Origin: Rubinisphaera margarita
GTDB taxonomy: Bacteria > Planctomycetota > Planctomycetia > Planctomycetales > Planctomycetaceae
Reading direction: 5' to 3'
Assembly: GCF_022267515.1 (NCBI RefSeq)
Contig: NZ_JAKFGB010000014.1
Location: 496,001-560,000, forward strand
DNA length: 64,000 nt
Under the pieces are notes generated by a model. That model saw nothing but the letters and a program-made list of their open reading frames with translations, did not search any database and had not been told where the DNA came from. The position numbers and the translations under genes are program-made. The stretch's first letter is position 1, and every line of letters begins with the position of its first letter. Below are positions 32,848-42,667 of the stretch, piece after piece.

Positions 32848-33984
32848 ATGAATCAGATGCTGAAACGAATCCGAACGAGACTGATGATCATTGCGCTGAT
32901 CTTCGGGCTGGCGGTGACTTCGCTTCGAGCCGAGGAGCAGATGATTGAACTCGGTGTGGAAGGATCGTCACACGTCGGCCGGCTCGTGCATCACAACGCC
33001 CGCGAATGCTGGCTGCTGGAGCGAAACGGGCGGCTGACACAGATCAAAGTCAACAACGTGACGGGATTCCGCGTGCTCGACCAGCCGTTTTCTCCGCTCA
33101 GTGCGGTGGAAATGCGATCGGAACTGCGACGCGAATTCGGGACGAGCTTCGAGATCAAAGGAACGAGCAAATATCTCGTGGTCGCGACCGAGGGGAACGC
33201 GGACCATTACGGAGAAATGCTCGACCAGTTCTATCGCGAATTTCGCAGTCACTTTTCCGTGCGGGGGTTCGATCTGCCGAGCCCTGAGTTTCCAATGGTC
33301 GCGATCGTCTTTCCGGATCAGGAAGAATTCGCGAACTACGCCGCCCGCGACGGGATCCGGGGTGTGGCGGGACTGGCGGGATATTATCACCGGAAAACGA
33401 ACCGGGTGGCGCTGTTCGATCCGACAACATCCATTGCTTCTGTCCCAGAGTCGATGTCCGGCCGGTCTGAAGTCGTTGCCAGGGTTGGCGGCCAGTCCGG
33501 GCTGAAAGAGACGCTTGTTCATGAGGCCACGCATCAAATCGCGTTCAATGTCGGCCTGCATTCCCGGCTCGGCGAAACGCCGAAATGGGTGATCGAGGGG
33601 CTGGCCACGGTCTTTGAACACCCGGACATGCGGGGGGCGATGCGGTCGAGCTCGCCGATTCAGCGGATCAATCGGGAACGCTATGTCTGGTTCGGCAACT
33701 ACGCCCGGGAGCGAAGAGCCGAGCGGGCGTTACACGATCTGATCGCGACCGACATCGATTTCGCGACCCGCACGCTCGATGCCTACAGCGAAGCGTGGGC
33801 CTTTTCGTTCTTTCTGATGGAACGGCGGAAAACCGACTACGCGAATTACATGCAGCGGATCTCCCAGCGAGACAGCGTGGGAGAGTATTCGGCTGCGGAG
33901 CGGATTCGCGATTTTGAAGAGTCGTTCGGAACAACCATCCAAAAGGTTGAGGTCGAATTCTTACGGTACATCGAAGGGCTGTAG
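32848..33984 (+). CDS. DUF1570 secreted putative metallopeptidase
   Basis: A 378-residue exported protein; start placed at ATG 32848 because GAGGG lies about 7 nt upstream and a clean signal peptide follows (MLKRIRTRLMIIALIFGLAVTSLRAEE). An SHD1-like N-terminal segment (VLRRNGRLTQIKVNNVTGFRV style, residues about 30-70) precedes the DUF1570 domain, in which LVHEATHQIAFNVG gives an HEATH zinc-binding motif and WVIEGLATVFE the downstream Glu. The architecture matches planctomycete DUF1570 proteins predicted to be gluzincin-like peptidases; activity is unproven. Confidence 0.85.
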   Translation: MNQMLKRIRTRLMIIALIFGLAVTSLRAEEQMIELGVEGSSHVGRLVHHNARECWLLERNGRLTQIKVNNVTGFRVLDQPFSPLSAVEMRSELRREFGTSFEIKGTSKYLVVATEGNADHYGEMLDQFYREFRSHFSVRGFDLPSPEFPMVAIVFPDQEEFANYAARDGIRGVAGLAGYYHRKTNRVALFDPTTSIASVPESMSGRSEVVARVGGQSGLKETLVHEATHQIAFNVGLHSRLGETPKWVIEGLATVFEHPDMRGAMRSSSPIQRINRERYVWFGNYARERRAERALHDLIATDIDFATRTLDAYSEAWAFSFFLMERRKTDYANYMQRISQRDSVGEYSAAERIRDFEESFGTTIQKVEVEFLRYIEGL

Positions 33985-34160
33985 TGGCGGATTGCCGAGA
34001 GAACCGGGCAGAGTGATTGACGCACGCGAGGGAATCGCTGAAGATAGGCGGGAATCTTGACGTTCCGAAACCGTGCGGCGGATGTTCCGGCCACGAGATC
34101 TGGCGGCCTGCTGCCGGCGGAACGTTCGACTGATATCTGCAATTCGAGAGGAAGAAACTG

Positions 34161-34844
34161 ATGATGCGCCTCACGTGCCTGGTGCTGGGTGTTCTGATCT
34201 TTGGAGCAAGTTCCGGTGTGGTTTCGGCTGACGACTTCAAGCCGCTGTTCGATGGGGAAACACTCGACGGCTGGGTCCAGAAGGGGGGCGAAGCCGAGTA
34301 TCGCGTCGAGGACGAACAGATCGTCGGCACCAGCAAGAAGGGAACGCCAAACAGCTTCCTGGCAACCGAGAAGAATTACGACAACTTCGAGCTGATCCTC
34401 GAATTCAAGCCGGACGAAACGCTGAATTCTGGCGTCCAGATTCGCAGCAACATGTACGACGAGCCGAAGACATACACCTGGAACGTCGACGGGAAAGAGA
34501 AGTCGACCACGGTGAAAGCTGGCCGCGTGCACGGTTATCAGGTGGAAATCGATCCTTCGGCTCGCGCCTGGACCGGGGGAATCTACGACGAAGGACGTCG
34601 TGGCTGGCTGAACAACCTGGCTGACAACGAAGCTGCTCGCAAGGCCTTCAAGCCGGGCGAATGGAATGAGTTCCGCGTCGTCGCCAACGGGGACTCCATC
34701 AAGACGTTCCTGAACGGCGTTCCGGCTGCCGACCTGAAAGACGACCTGACTTCTGAAGGGTTCATCGCTCTGCAGGTTCACAGCTTCAAAGAAGATGGCC
34801 ACGAGATCCGCTGGCGAAACATTCGGATTCGTGAACTGCCGTAA
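34161..34844 (+). CDS. DUF1080 (3-keto-disaccharide hydrolase-like) secreted protein
   Basis: A 227-residue protein with a Sec signal (MRLTCLVLGVLIFGASSGVVSA) and one DUF1080/laminin-G-like beta-sandwich: FKPLFDGETLDGWVQKGG at the start, DNFELILEFKP, LNSGVQIRSN, HGYQVEID and EWNEFRVVANGDSIKTFLNGVP. Members bind or hydrolyse (keto-)sugars and are greatly expanded in planctomycetes. A classic terminator follows. Stand-alone transcription unit. Confidence 0.92.
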   Translation: MMRLTCLVLGVLIFGASSGVVSADDFKPLFDGETLDGWVQKGGEAEYRVEDEQIVGTSKKGTPNSFLATEKNYDNFELILEFKPDETLNSGVQIRSNMYDEPKTYTWNVDGKEKSTTVKAGRVHGYQVEIDPSARAWTGGIYDEGRRGWLNNLADNEAARKAFKPGEWNEFRVVANGDSIKTFLNGVPAADLKDDLTSEGFIALQVHSFKEDGHEIRWRNIRIRELP

Positions 34845-34900
34845 TCGGCCTGCACGACGCTGAGTTTTATGGCGTCGGAATAACGGAATAGAAGATCGCA

Positions 34901-34940
34901 CGAAGGAGGCGGGACGAGTCCTCCTCCTTCGTTTTCTTTT
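34901..34940 (+). terminator. Rho-independent terminator after the DUF1080 gene
   Basis: CGAAGGAGG (34901-34909) pairs with CCTCCTTCG (34923-34931), followed by TTTTCTTTT. Confidence 0.88.
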
Positions 34941-34996
34941 CGAACTTGAATGAGACGGACGACAGCTGTGGCGAAGTTCGTGGTTAAGCAGCTCTC

Positions 34997-36055
34997 ATGA
35001 TCCGACTCGATGATTTTCAGGGAACGCCCGAAGACCTGGCGGAGTTTATCACGCCGGTCTGGAGAGAAACCTATCAGGGACGGATGGTGTATCCTGACTG
35101 GGCAGGCGACTTCTTTCGCTGGCAGATGCGGTGGGACGCTCCCGGCTCCCGTCGGCACATGATCGCCGCTTACGACGAAGACCGGCTGATCGCGACACTC
35201 CTCGGTACGAGCTTTCCGGTTCGCGCAGATAATGAACTGATCCGGGGCTCGATCTGGAGCTGGATGACGATCGATCCGGAATATCGCGGCCGCGGACTGG
35301 CCACGCTTCTCGACCGGGATCGCGTGCGGCGACTGCAGGACGAACAGGTCGATCTGATCGTCAGCTATCGCTACTTCGGTTCCCGCCATTCCCTCGCCGA
35401 ACAGCCGAAGAAGGTCCAGGCGAAACCGAAGAAATTCAATCGCACGGTTGGCTTGTGGGTCCGTGTGCTCGATCCCCGGACGGTGGGCCGCTGGTCTCTG
35501 AAAGCGGTGGATGGCTGGATGTCGCGGCTCTCTTTTCCGCTTGCGAAAGTCCCGGGACCGGGAAAACTCGACTCGTTCATCCGTCGCGCGACCGAGCAGG
35601 ACATTCCGCGCTGCGTGGAACTGGTCCGCGAACAGACAGCCGGCATGCCGTTGACGATGGCCTGGGATGAGTCGACGCTGCGTCATCAACTGTTGGGAAG
35701 TCCGCTGGTCACCACGCTGGTCCTTGAGCGATCGGGAGCCGTGGAAGGCTTTGTGAGCTTCCATATTCTCGACTGGGTGGGTCGAATGTCCGGTAAAGTC
35801 GGCATCTTTGATTTGATCGTCACCGATCGACTCGGATCCGGGGCAGCCCTGGCACTCATGAATGCGGCTTTCCGCACAATGGTTGAAAAAGGCGCAATCC
35901 TTACAGTTAAGGTCCGAACCGGAGATGTCCCAGCTTCTCTAATGTGGCGGTGTTATTTCGTTCCCAGACCGGCCGATTCCCATCTTATACTTCAGTGGGT
36001 GAGTCTGAACCGGGAGATTTCCAGCCGTTCCCCGATTCATCTGCTCTGGCGCTGA
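34997..36055 (+). CDS. GNAT-family N-acetyltransferase (double domain)
   Basis: A 352-residue cytoplasmic protein. The N-terminal GNAT domain contains the acetyl-CoA loop DPEYRGRGLATLLD (about residues 93-106). A second GNAT-like half (about 185-340; IRRATEQDIPRCVELV, VGIFDLIVTDRLGSGAALALMNAAF) lacks a clear acetyl-CoA loop and may be structural, as in N-myristoyltransferase-like or Eis-like double folds. The acceptor is unknown. It is followed 52 bp later by the GH3 gene in the same direction. Confidence 0.85.
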   Translation: MIRLDDFQGTPEDLAEFITPVWRETYQGRMVYPDWAGDFFRWQMRWDAPGSRRHMIAAYDEDRLIATLLGTSFPVRADNELIRGSIWSWMTIDPEYRGRGLATLLDRDRVRRLQDEQVDLIVSYRYFGSRHSLAEQPKKVQAKPKKFNRTVGLWVRVLDPRTVGRWSLKAVDGWMSRLSFPLAKVPGPGKLDSFIRRATEQDIPRCVELVREQTAGMPLTMAWDESTLRHQLLGSPLVTTLVLERSGAVEGFVSFHILDWVGRMSGKVGIFDLIVTDRLGSGAALALMNAAFRTMVEKGAILTVKVRTGDVPASLMWRCYFVPRPADSHLILQWVSLNREISSRSPIHLLWR

Positions 36056-36107
36056 GAACTGGTTCGCGCTGGAGTTCCATCGCGACGCTAAACAGCAGCT
36101 TGGTCTC

Positions 36108-37820
36108 ATGTTTTCTCAACTGATCAGCGCCCACATTCCGACGGCCCTTCGTCCCGGACTCCAACTGGCCAATTCGTGGCAGTTCGGCCAGTTCCACAAG
36201 AAGCTGCTCAACGCACCGCAGCAACAGCAGGACTGGCTGATGCGGCGGATTCGCGGCTGCCGGGAGACCGGCTTCGGCCGAGATCATGGCTTCGCCGAGA
36301 TTCGCACTCTCGAAGACTTCCGCCGACAGGTGCCGGTTTCGGAATACGCTTACTTCGCGCCCTACATCGATGCCGTCGCCGCCGGGCGGACTGAAGCTCT
36401 GGTTCCCGCTCATGAGAAACTGCAGCGGTTCACAATTACAACCGGCAGCAGCGGAACTCCCAAGCTCAACCCGGTCACGAATGTCTGGCTCAAGGAACTG
36501 AAGCAGGCGTGGGCGATCTGGGGCATGAAGTACTTCGCCGATCATCCCACGCATATTGGCGACAAGGTTCTGCAGATGGCCGGCATCTGGGAGATGGGAA
36601 AGACCTCGGGCGGTTACTCCATCAGCATGGTCAGTGCCCTGCTGGCCCGCGTGCAGAATCCGCTGTTGCGACCCTTTTACGCCGTGCCGAGTGATCTGAA
36701 TGACATCAAAGATCCCGAGGTTCGATATTACACCGCACTGCGACTGACGATCACCGAACGGATCGGCTGGATTCTGCTGATGAATCCTGGAACGCTGATT
36801 CGACTTGCCGAGATTGGCGATCAGTACAAAGAGGATCTCATCCGCGATCTGCGGGACGGAACACTTTCGGAACGATTCGACATTCCGCGTTCGTTGCGGG
36901 CGCTGCTGGCACGCCGTACCGAGCGCCCCAACGCTCTCGCCGCACAGCAGCTCGAAGCGATCGTCAATCAGACGGGGCGTCTGCTGCCTCGCGATTACTG
37001 GAACAAGCCAGTGATCAGTTGCTGGCTCGGTGGAACCGCCGGATATCAGTCGCGATATCTCCACGAATACTTCGGAGATTCGCCGTTGCGGGACATGGGG
37101 CTCGTCTCGAGCGAAGGTCGACACACCATCCCGATCGAAGACACCGAACCTCGGGGCGTCCCGTCCCTCACTTCGGGCTTTTATGAATACGTCCCGGTCG
37201 AAGAAGCCGGGAAGCCCCATCCGGACGTCGTGGAAGGGCACGAACTGATCGAAGGTCAGGACTACTACCTGCTGATGACGACATCGGCTGGGTATTATCG
37301 TTTCAGCATCGGCGACATCGTTCGCTGCCGCGGATTCGTCGGCAAGGCTCCGCTGCTGGAGTTCATTCAGAAAGGGACGCGTGTCGGAGATCTCGAAGGC
37401 GAAAAGCTGACCGAACATCAGATCATCGAAGCGGCTCACGATACCGCAGCCGATCTGGGAATCGAACTCGGGCTGTTCACGGCTGTCGCACGGCGTCTGG
37501 AGCATCAGCATCCGCGTTATGACTTCCTGGTCGAAGTCGACTCGCTCCCCGATGCGGGTCTCGCTCAGCGGTTCCTGCAATTGCTCGATGAGAAGCTGGA
37601 AGGCAAAAACTTCCTGTGGCGGGCGCGACGTCGCGAGGGCGTGCTCGCCAACCCGAACCTGATTCGGTTACCATCCGGACGCTGGGAACAGTACATTGCC
37701 GAGGAAGTCGAGCGACGCGGAACCGGAGATTTTCAGTACAAACATCCGGGACTTGTCCTGGACGGAAGCTGGGTCGATCAGTTCACGCCGGTCGATATCA
37801 TCCCGCTGAAATCGAATTGA
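36108..37820 (+). CDS. GH3-family acyl-adenylating enzyme
   Basis: A 570-residue protein of the GH3 auxin-responsive family. The ATP/AMP signature FTITTGSSGTPKLNP (108-122) is clear, with LGLVSSEGRHTIP and DYYLLMTTSAGYYRFSIGDIVRC further on. Plant GH3 proteins conjugate amino acids to acyl substrates via an acyl-adenylate; bacterial members exist but their substrates are largely unknown. It is co-directional with the upstream GNAT gene and with rdgB 29 bp downstream, so one operon is likely. Confidence 0.9.
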   Translation: MFSQLISAHIPTALRPGLQLANSWQFGQFHKKLLNAPQQQQDWLMRRIRGCRETGFGRDHGFAEIRTLEDFRRQVPVSEYAYFAPYIDAVAAGRTEALVPAHEKLQRFTITTGSSGTPKLNPVTNVWLKELKQAWAIWGMKYFADHPTHIGDKVLQMAGIWEMGKTSGGYSISMVSALLARVQNPLLRPFYAVPSDLNDIKDPEVRYYTALRLTITERIGWILLMNPGTLIRLAEIGDQYKEDLIRDLRDGTLSERFDIPRSLRALLARRTERPNALAAQQLEAIVNQTGRLLPRDYWNKPVISCWLGGTAGYQSRYLHEYFGDSPLRDMGLVSSEGRHTIPIEDTEPRGVPSLTSGFYEYVPVEEAGKPHPDVVEGHELIEGQDYYLLMTTSAGYYRFSIGDIVRCRGFVGKAPLLEFIQKGTRVGDLEGEKLTEHQIIEAAHDTAADLGIELGLFTAVARRLEHQHPRYDFLVEVDSLPDAGLAQRFLQLLDEKLEGKNFLWRARRREGVLANPNLIRLPSGRWEQYIAEEVERRGTGDFQYKHPGLVLDGSWVDQFTPVDIIPLKSN

Positions 37821-37849
37821 GTCGACATCAACGACGAAGAGGAGCAGTC

Positions 37850-38476
37850 GTGACGGAGCAGCCCGTAATCGTGCTGGCGAGCCGCAATGCCAAGAAGGCG
37901 GCCGAGATTGAAGTTCTGCTGCAGGAAGTCGGCGTTTCTGTTCGTCCGGTTTCCGAGTTTCCGTCCGCCACGGAAGTGGAGGAAGACGGAGACAGTTTCC
38001 AAGCGAACGCCGAGAAGAAGGCATCACAGGTCGCCCGGCAAACCGGGCACTGGGCCATCGGTGAAGACAGTGGACTTTCGGTTGACGCCCTGAAGGGGGC
38101 TCCCGGGATTTATTCCGCCCGCTACAGTGGAGAAGGGGCGACCGATGCCTCGAACAACGAGCATCTGCAGCAGCAGTTGAAAGACGTGCCCGATTCCAAA
38201 CGGGGAGCCCATTACACGTGCCATGTCGCGCTGGCCGATCCGACGGGAGCCGTGCGTCTTCACGTCGAACGCTACTGCAACGGTCTGATCATCCGGGAAG
38301 CCCGAGGCACTAACGGCTTCGGCTACGATCCCTATTTTCTGATCCGCGAGTACGGGAAGACGTTCGGTGAACTCTCCCCGATCGTGAAGAAATGCATCAG
38401 CCACCGCGCCCGCGCCTTCCATGAATTCGTCCCGGGGCTTTTGCCGCTGCTGGACGAGATTCGCGCGTCGAAGTAA
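37850..38476 (+). CDS. rdgB: RdgB/HAM1 non-canonical purine NTP pyrophosphatase
   Basis: A 208-residue enzyme hydrolysing dITP/XTP/ITP to monophosphates. Start GTG 37850 with GAGGAG about 6 nt upstream; the open frame extends upstream but overlaps GH3 in another frame. Motifs: VLASRNAKKAAEI at the N-terminus, GEDSGLSVDAL with the catalytic Asp, GIYSARYSGEGATDASNN, and NGFGYDPYFL. Length typical of the family. Confidence 0.94.
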   Translation: MTEQPVIVLASRNAKKAAEIEVLLQEVGVSVRPVSEFPSATEVEEDGDSFQANAEKKASQVARQTGHWAIGEDSGLSVDALKGAPGIYSARYSGEGATDASNNEHLQQQLKDVPDSKRGAHYTCHVALADPTGAVRLHVERYCNGLIIREARGTNGFGYDPYFLIREYGKTFGELSPIVKKCISHRARAFHEFVPGLLPLLDEIRASK

Positions 38477-38572
38477 GTTTCGCAGGCTGAGATCGTCAGC
38501 AGGCGTATCGCGACGAATGGACGTGCATCATCAAATGCGGCTTCGTCTCTCCCAGCCTGGTGACCGGCCGGT

Positions 38573-39439
38573 CTACTTCACGGCGTCGCGGATCGTCTGC
38601 CAGGCGAGCAGGGCATCTTTCACCGAGGCGACGTCGTGCACGCGAAGGATGTCGGTGTGTTGCTCGGCCAGGGCGATGGAAACGCCGAGGGTGCCTGCGA
38701 GCCGTTCTTCCATCTCGCGATGGAGCAGCTTCTTCAGGAAGCTTTTGCGGGAGTGGCCAATCAGGACGGGGCGCCCTTTGCTACGGATGGCTGCGATCGA
38801 AGAGAGAATCTCCAGATTGTGCTGAGCAGTTTTTCCGAAGCCGATACCGGGGTCGAGTACAACGCGTTCCGAAGGAATGCCCTGTTGTCGCAACGTGGCG
38901 AGACGATCCTGCAGCCAGTCGTCGATCTCGGCGACGCAGTCTTCATAGTGCGGATTGTCCTGCATCGTCTGGGGCGTGCCCTGAATATGCATGCAGACGA
39001 CCCCCGCACCGGAATCGCTGCAGACGCCCGGCATGTCGGCATCGAAGGTCAGGCCGGAAATATCGTTCACGATCTCCGCTCCGGCAGCGAGGCTTTGCCG
39101 AGCGACTTCGGCTTTGGTCGTGTCGATCGAGATCGGAATCGAAATCTGTCCGGCAAGGCGTTCGATGACCGGAACGACGCGAGCCAGTTCGTCGTCAACG
39201 GTAACCGGCTCTGCTCGAGGCCTTGTTGACTCGCCCCCAATGTCGAGAATGTCGGCTCCGTCGCCGACCAGTCGCAGAGCGTGTGCGACGGCTGCATCGG
39301 TCTGTTGAAAGTGACCGCCATCGGAAAAACTGTCCGGCGTCACGTTCACGATGCCCATGATGAGCGGTTCGTGTCCGAGCTGGTAATCGCGGCGTCCGAA
39401 TTTCCAGGCGAGCAGGGGAGCGGTCGAATCAGCAGTCAC
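38573..39439 (-). CDS. folP: Dihydropteroate synthase
   Basis: A 288-residue folate-pathway enzyme condensing hydroxymethyl-dihydropterin pyrophosphate with p-aminobenzoate. Motifs in order: MGIVNVTPDSFSDGG, DIGGESTRP, PISIDTTKAEVA, IVNDISGLTFD, DPGIGFGKTAQHN and GHSRKSFL. I start at GTG 39439 because GAGG sits 7-8 nt upstream and the length matches the family; ATG 39502 would add 21 residues of poor character. Confidence 0.94.
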   Translation of the reverse strand: MTADSTAPLLAWKFGRRDYQLGHEPLIMGIVNVTPDSFSDGGHFQQTDAAVAHALRLVGDGADILDIGGESTRPRAEPVTVDDELARVVPVIERLAGQISIPISIDTTKAEVARQSLAAGAEIVNDISGLTFDADMPGVCSDSGAGVVCMHIQGTPQTMQDNPHYEDCVAEIDDWLQDRLATLRQQGIPSERVVLDPGIGFGKTAQHNLEILSSIAAIRSKGRPVLIGHSRKSFLKKLLHREMEERLAGTLGVSIALAEQHTDILRVHDVASVKDALLAWQTIRDAVK

Positions 39440-39573
39440 GGCGAGTCCTCGGCAGTACAGATCGAAAGATCTGTTATAGAACCTGCCGGAATGGGATGCC
39501 ATCGAAACTCGAAGAAGATCGACGATGAGCCAGTCTGATCGGTCGGACGGAAAGGCGCCGCGAACGTCAAGAT

Positions 39574-40461
39574 CTAAAGCGCTCCGCTGCCGGTCATGAC
39601 GACGCGAATTGTGCGGAACAGAATCTTGATATCGTTCCAGAAGCAGCAGTTCTGGAGATAGAGGAGATCGTAGACGACCTTGCGGCGAAAGCTTTCGGTG
39701 TTGTTATCGTAACCGTTCTCGATCTGAGCCAGGCCCGTCAGACCGGGCTTGAGTCCCAGTCGCTGAACGTAGTTCGGAATCTCTTCTGACAGGCCAGCGA
39801 TGAACTCCGGCCGTTCCGGACGGGGACCGACCATCGACATCTCGCCGCGAATCACGTTCAGTAACTGCGGCAGTTCATCGAGCCGGGTTTTACGCATGAA
39901 GCGTCCGAGAGACGTGACGCGGGGATCGTTCTTCTGAGCAAACTGAGCCCCGTGCTTTTCGGCGTCCGTTCGCATCGTTCGGAACTTGTAGAGCGTGAAC
40001 TCCCGCCCGTATTTCGCTTTGGTGCGGCGATCGGAGTCGGATGTGCGGCGTTCGCCAAGTTCGGACGGTGGGCCCAGTTCCAGCTGCCGACGATCCGGGC
40101 GGTTCTTCCGGAGGTTGAGCCCGACACGCTTCTGCCGAAAGATGGCGGGGCCGGGGGAAGTCAGTTTGACGGCGATCGCGGTCAGCAACATGACGGGAGC
40201 CAGCAGGACGAGCAGTGTGCTCGCCACGAGGAGATCCAGACTTCGCTTGGCCAGACGTGTTCGCAGCGACAGACAATGAACGTTTTCACGCGGCAGCGAC
40301 AAGTGCAGCTGGCTGACCCATTTCGCTTCGATCGATTCGAAGTCGCAGTTCGAGGCATCTCCGTGGCTGTAAGCGACGATGTCTCCGAGTTCCTGTTCCT
40401 GCCGATAGACGGGAACGATCATCTCGCCGGGATGCTTAGGCTCCAGGGTGACATTGCTCAT
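39574..40461 (-). CDS. Undecaprenyl-phosphate sugar-1-phosphate transferase
   Basis: A 295-residue membrane enzyme of the bacterial sugar transferase family (WcaJ/EpsL-like), starting polysaccharide repeat units on the lipid carrier. One membrane segment at about residues 72-98 (LDLLVASTLLVLLAPVMLLTAIAVKL) is followed by FRQKRVGLN, a Lys/Arg-rich insert, FTLYKFRTM, RKTRLDELPQLLNVIRGEMSMVGPRPERP and LKPGLTGLAQI, the full family signature. It lacks the extra N-terminal TM/CoA-binding-like domain of long PHPT members. Adjacent glycosyltransferase genes suggest a surface-glycan locus. Confidence 0.92.
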   Translation of the reverse strand: MSNVTLEPKHPGEMIVPVYRQEQELGDIVAYSHGDASNCDFESIEAKWVSQLHLSLPRENVHCLSLRTRLAKRSLDLLVASTLLVLLAPVMLLTAIAVKLTSPGPAIFRQKRVGLNLRKNRPDRRQLELGPPSELGERRTSDSDRRTKAKYGREFTLYKFRTMRTDAEKHGAQFAQKNDPRVTSLGRFMRKTRLDELPQLLNVIRGEMSMVGPRPERPEFIAGLSEEIPNYVQRLGLKPGLTGLAQIENGYDNNTESFRRKVVYDLLYLQNCCFWNDIKILFRTIRVVMTGSGAL

Positions 40462-40661
40462 GATGATTTTTCGTCGTTTGTAGCTCGCGAGAAGGAGCGT
40501 TGGTTCAACTGGTCAGCGACTTCTGATAGTGGAACGGGAATCCACGGTAACGGGGCGCGCCTGTGTGCTGTCAATCCCCATCCTCAGGAACAGATGAGGA
40601 CTTCAGGAACGTCGGGCAGTTTGTCCGGATTCAAATGGTTCTAACGGTTGCAACGGTTTGT

Positions 40662-42371
40662 TCACTCAACGGCTTGTCCACTCGGCTGTCGCGAGATCGA
40701 GGCGAGCGGAGAGAACGCCGGATTCAATGGAGCGGCCGAACCGTTCACTTCGTGTATGACGTACTGTCCACTGCGGAAGACCACCGGATGCTGGTAGGGA
40801 AACTCTTCGAGATGTTCTCGGGGGAAGGTGTCCGGCAGGGCATGGGCAGCCGTTCGATCCGCATACTGTTCCGGCGTCATTCCGTTCTCGAGCAGACTGC
40901 TGAGAATGAATCGATGTCCGGAACGGTCCAGGCTTTCGACAATCTCCTCCTGATGATCACGGAAAACCCGCGTCAGGACATCGAGATAGACAAACCGAGT
41001 GGAAGGCCTCAGGTCGAGTTCTCGATAGGCATGGACGACATAGACGTTGTGCACTGTCAGTTCGCCGTCTTTCAACTCCTGTTGACTCAGGAAGTCGAGA
41101 GCCGGTTGGAGTTCATTCCAGTCGGGCAGCGGAAAATGCTGCAGGCCCGTCTTCACAGCCGGCGTGCTGCCTTCACTCAGGCAAGCCTGCCAGTGCTGGA
41201 GCCGGCTCCAGTCCGTCGCCGGACTGAACGCCAACGCGAGCAGCACACAAATCCCCGCCAGCGGAGCCCGCATGCAGGTGCCGGTGTTGAACTGGTTCTG
41301 CGATACGATCCGGAAGTCGAGACTGCCACTGACCGCCCGGATGGCGAGGGTCAGAGCCAGCATCACTTCAGGCACGTGGATATAGTCGAACAGATGTTGC
41401 AGAAAGAAGGTCTGAAACAACCAGCCCAGGTAGACGGCTGCCAGCAGGGAATCGCTAAGGCGATCTTTCTCGTCTGAAGGACGGCGACAGTTGATCAAGG
41501 CCACAACCGCGACCGGCAGGGCGATCAGATGGGCCAGCGTGAACGGATAGAACCGCAGCTGCTGTCTCCAGAGCCGATCCCATGTCCAACGTTCCCGGCC
41601 AACTTCAAAGTACGTCGGATTCCATTCGATCGCCATCTCCCAGAAGTGGGGCCATGTGCCCGACGTGATCAACCAGCCCGTTCCCAGACCGCCGATCAGC
41701 AGGCCGCCCGACACAACTCCGGTGATGTCCGTGAGAATCCGGGATCGGTCCCGGACGAGAATCCATCCGAGCACAATCGCTGCGAGGGCGGGGATGGCGA
41801 TAAATGGCTTGATCCAGAATCCGACCGCCCAGATTAGACCTTCGAGGAAGCCCCACCCAAAGATGGAAGCTGCCGAAGCCGTCGGGTCCTGTTGCCGTTC
41901 GATCTGACGTCGTCTCAGCAGCAGAGCCAGGAGAGCCGGCAAAAACATCCAGGTGTCGCGCTGGCAGTGGCACCATTCTGAGGTGCCGAAATAGAACCAG
42001 AGCAGCATCAGGGCGACAAAGGCCCGTTCAGACATCGGAGGACCCGAACCGGTTCGGGAGTCCGATCGGTACCACAGACAGAGAATGAGCGAGATCAGGC
42101 CGACGATGGCCAGGTCGACGCTTTTCAGCGCGTACTCCGACCAGCCGAACAGACTGCGCACGGCAATGTGTGCCCAGACAATCCCCGGCAGATTGGGCTC
42201 GACGATATCCCGATACAGAACCCCGCCTTCGAGGACGGTTTCGGCCTGAAGGTCGTAAAGGGCCGGATCCGCAGTGAGGGGCATGCAGAGCATCAGCGGT
42301 ACGCTGACAATCAACAGCAATCCCAACAGCATCCAGGGAACCAACCCGTATGAGCGTATGTTCGATTTCAC
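40662..42371 (-). CDS. Polytopic membrane glycosyltransferase-like protein
   Basis: A 569-residue protein with about ten to twelve hydrophobic helices and a soluble C-terminal about 150 residues. The first loop, PLTADPALYDLQAETVLEGGVLYRDIVEPNLPG, has the Asp-rich arrangement of GT-C/ArnT/PMT-type enzymes. GC- and Leu-rich; no sequence signature allows a substrate call. Same strand as the sugar transferase, separated by 200 bp, and divergent from the methyltransferase-GT2 pair across about 296 bp of non-coding DNA. Confidence 0.78.
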   Translation of the reverse strand: MKSNIRSYGLVPWMLLGLLLIVSVPLMLCMPLTADPALYDLQAETVLEGGVLYRDIVEPNLPGIVWAHIAVRSLFGWSEYALKSVDLAIVGLISLILCLWYRSDSRTGSGPPMSERAFVALMLLWFYFGTSEWCHCQRDTWMFLPALLALLLRRRQIERQQDPTASAASIFGWGFLEGLIWAVGFWIKPFIAIPALAAIVLGWILVRDRSRILTDITGVVSGGLLIGGLGTGWLITSGTWPHFWEMAIEWNPTYFEVGRERWTWDRLWRQQLRFYPFTLAHLIALPVAVVALINCRRPSDEKDRLSDSLLAAVYLGWLFQTFFLQHLFDYIHVPEVMLALTLAIRAVSGSLDFRIVSQNQFNTGTCMRAPLAGICVLLALAFSPATDWSRLQHWQACLSEGSTPAVKTGLQHFPLPDWNELQPALDFLSQQELKDGELTVHNVYVVHAYRELDLRPSTRFVYLDVLTRVFRDHQEEIVESLDRSGHRFILSSLLENGMTPEQYADRTAAHALPDTFPREHLEEFPYQHPVVFRSGQYVIHEVNGSAAPLNPAFSPLASISRQPSGQAVE

Positions 42372-42667
42372 ATCAACGCCTCATGGTACAATTAGACAGG
42401 TTGCGGAAAGACAACACTCGAACATAGCTCACGATTTGTCACGTGGACGGAACCGCGGTCGAAGTTTCTTAAGGTCCAAAACTGTACCTTCGAGTCGCCC
42501 GATCCTCATGATCGGCAGAACCCGCAGATGTTTCAGGAACAACGCCGGTCTTCCGTCTTTCCTCCGGTTCTCTCCCGCGGCTCACGGAAACCTGAGCTAT
42601 CGGTTGAGGACGCGTTGCCTTTTCGCAACACGGAGGAATCTCGCAGTCATTGAGGATTGATCGACTC

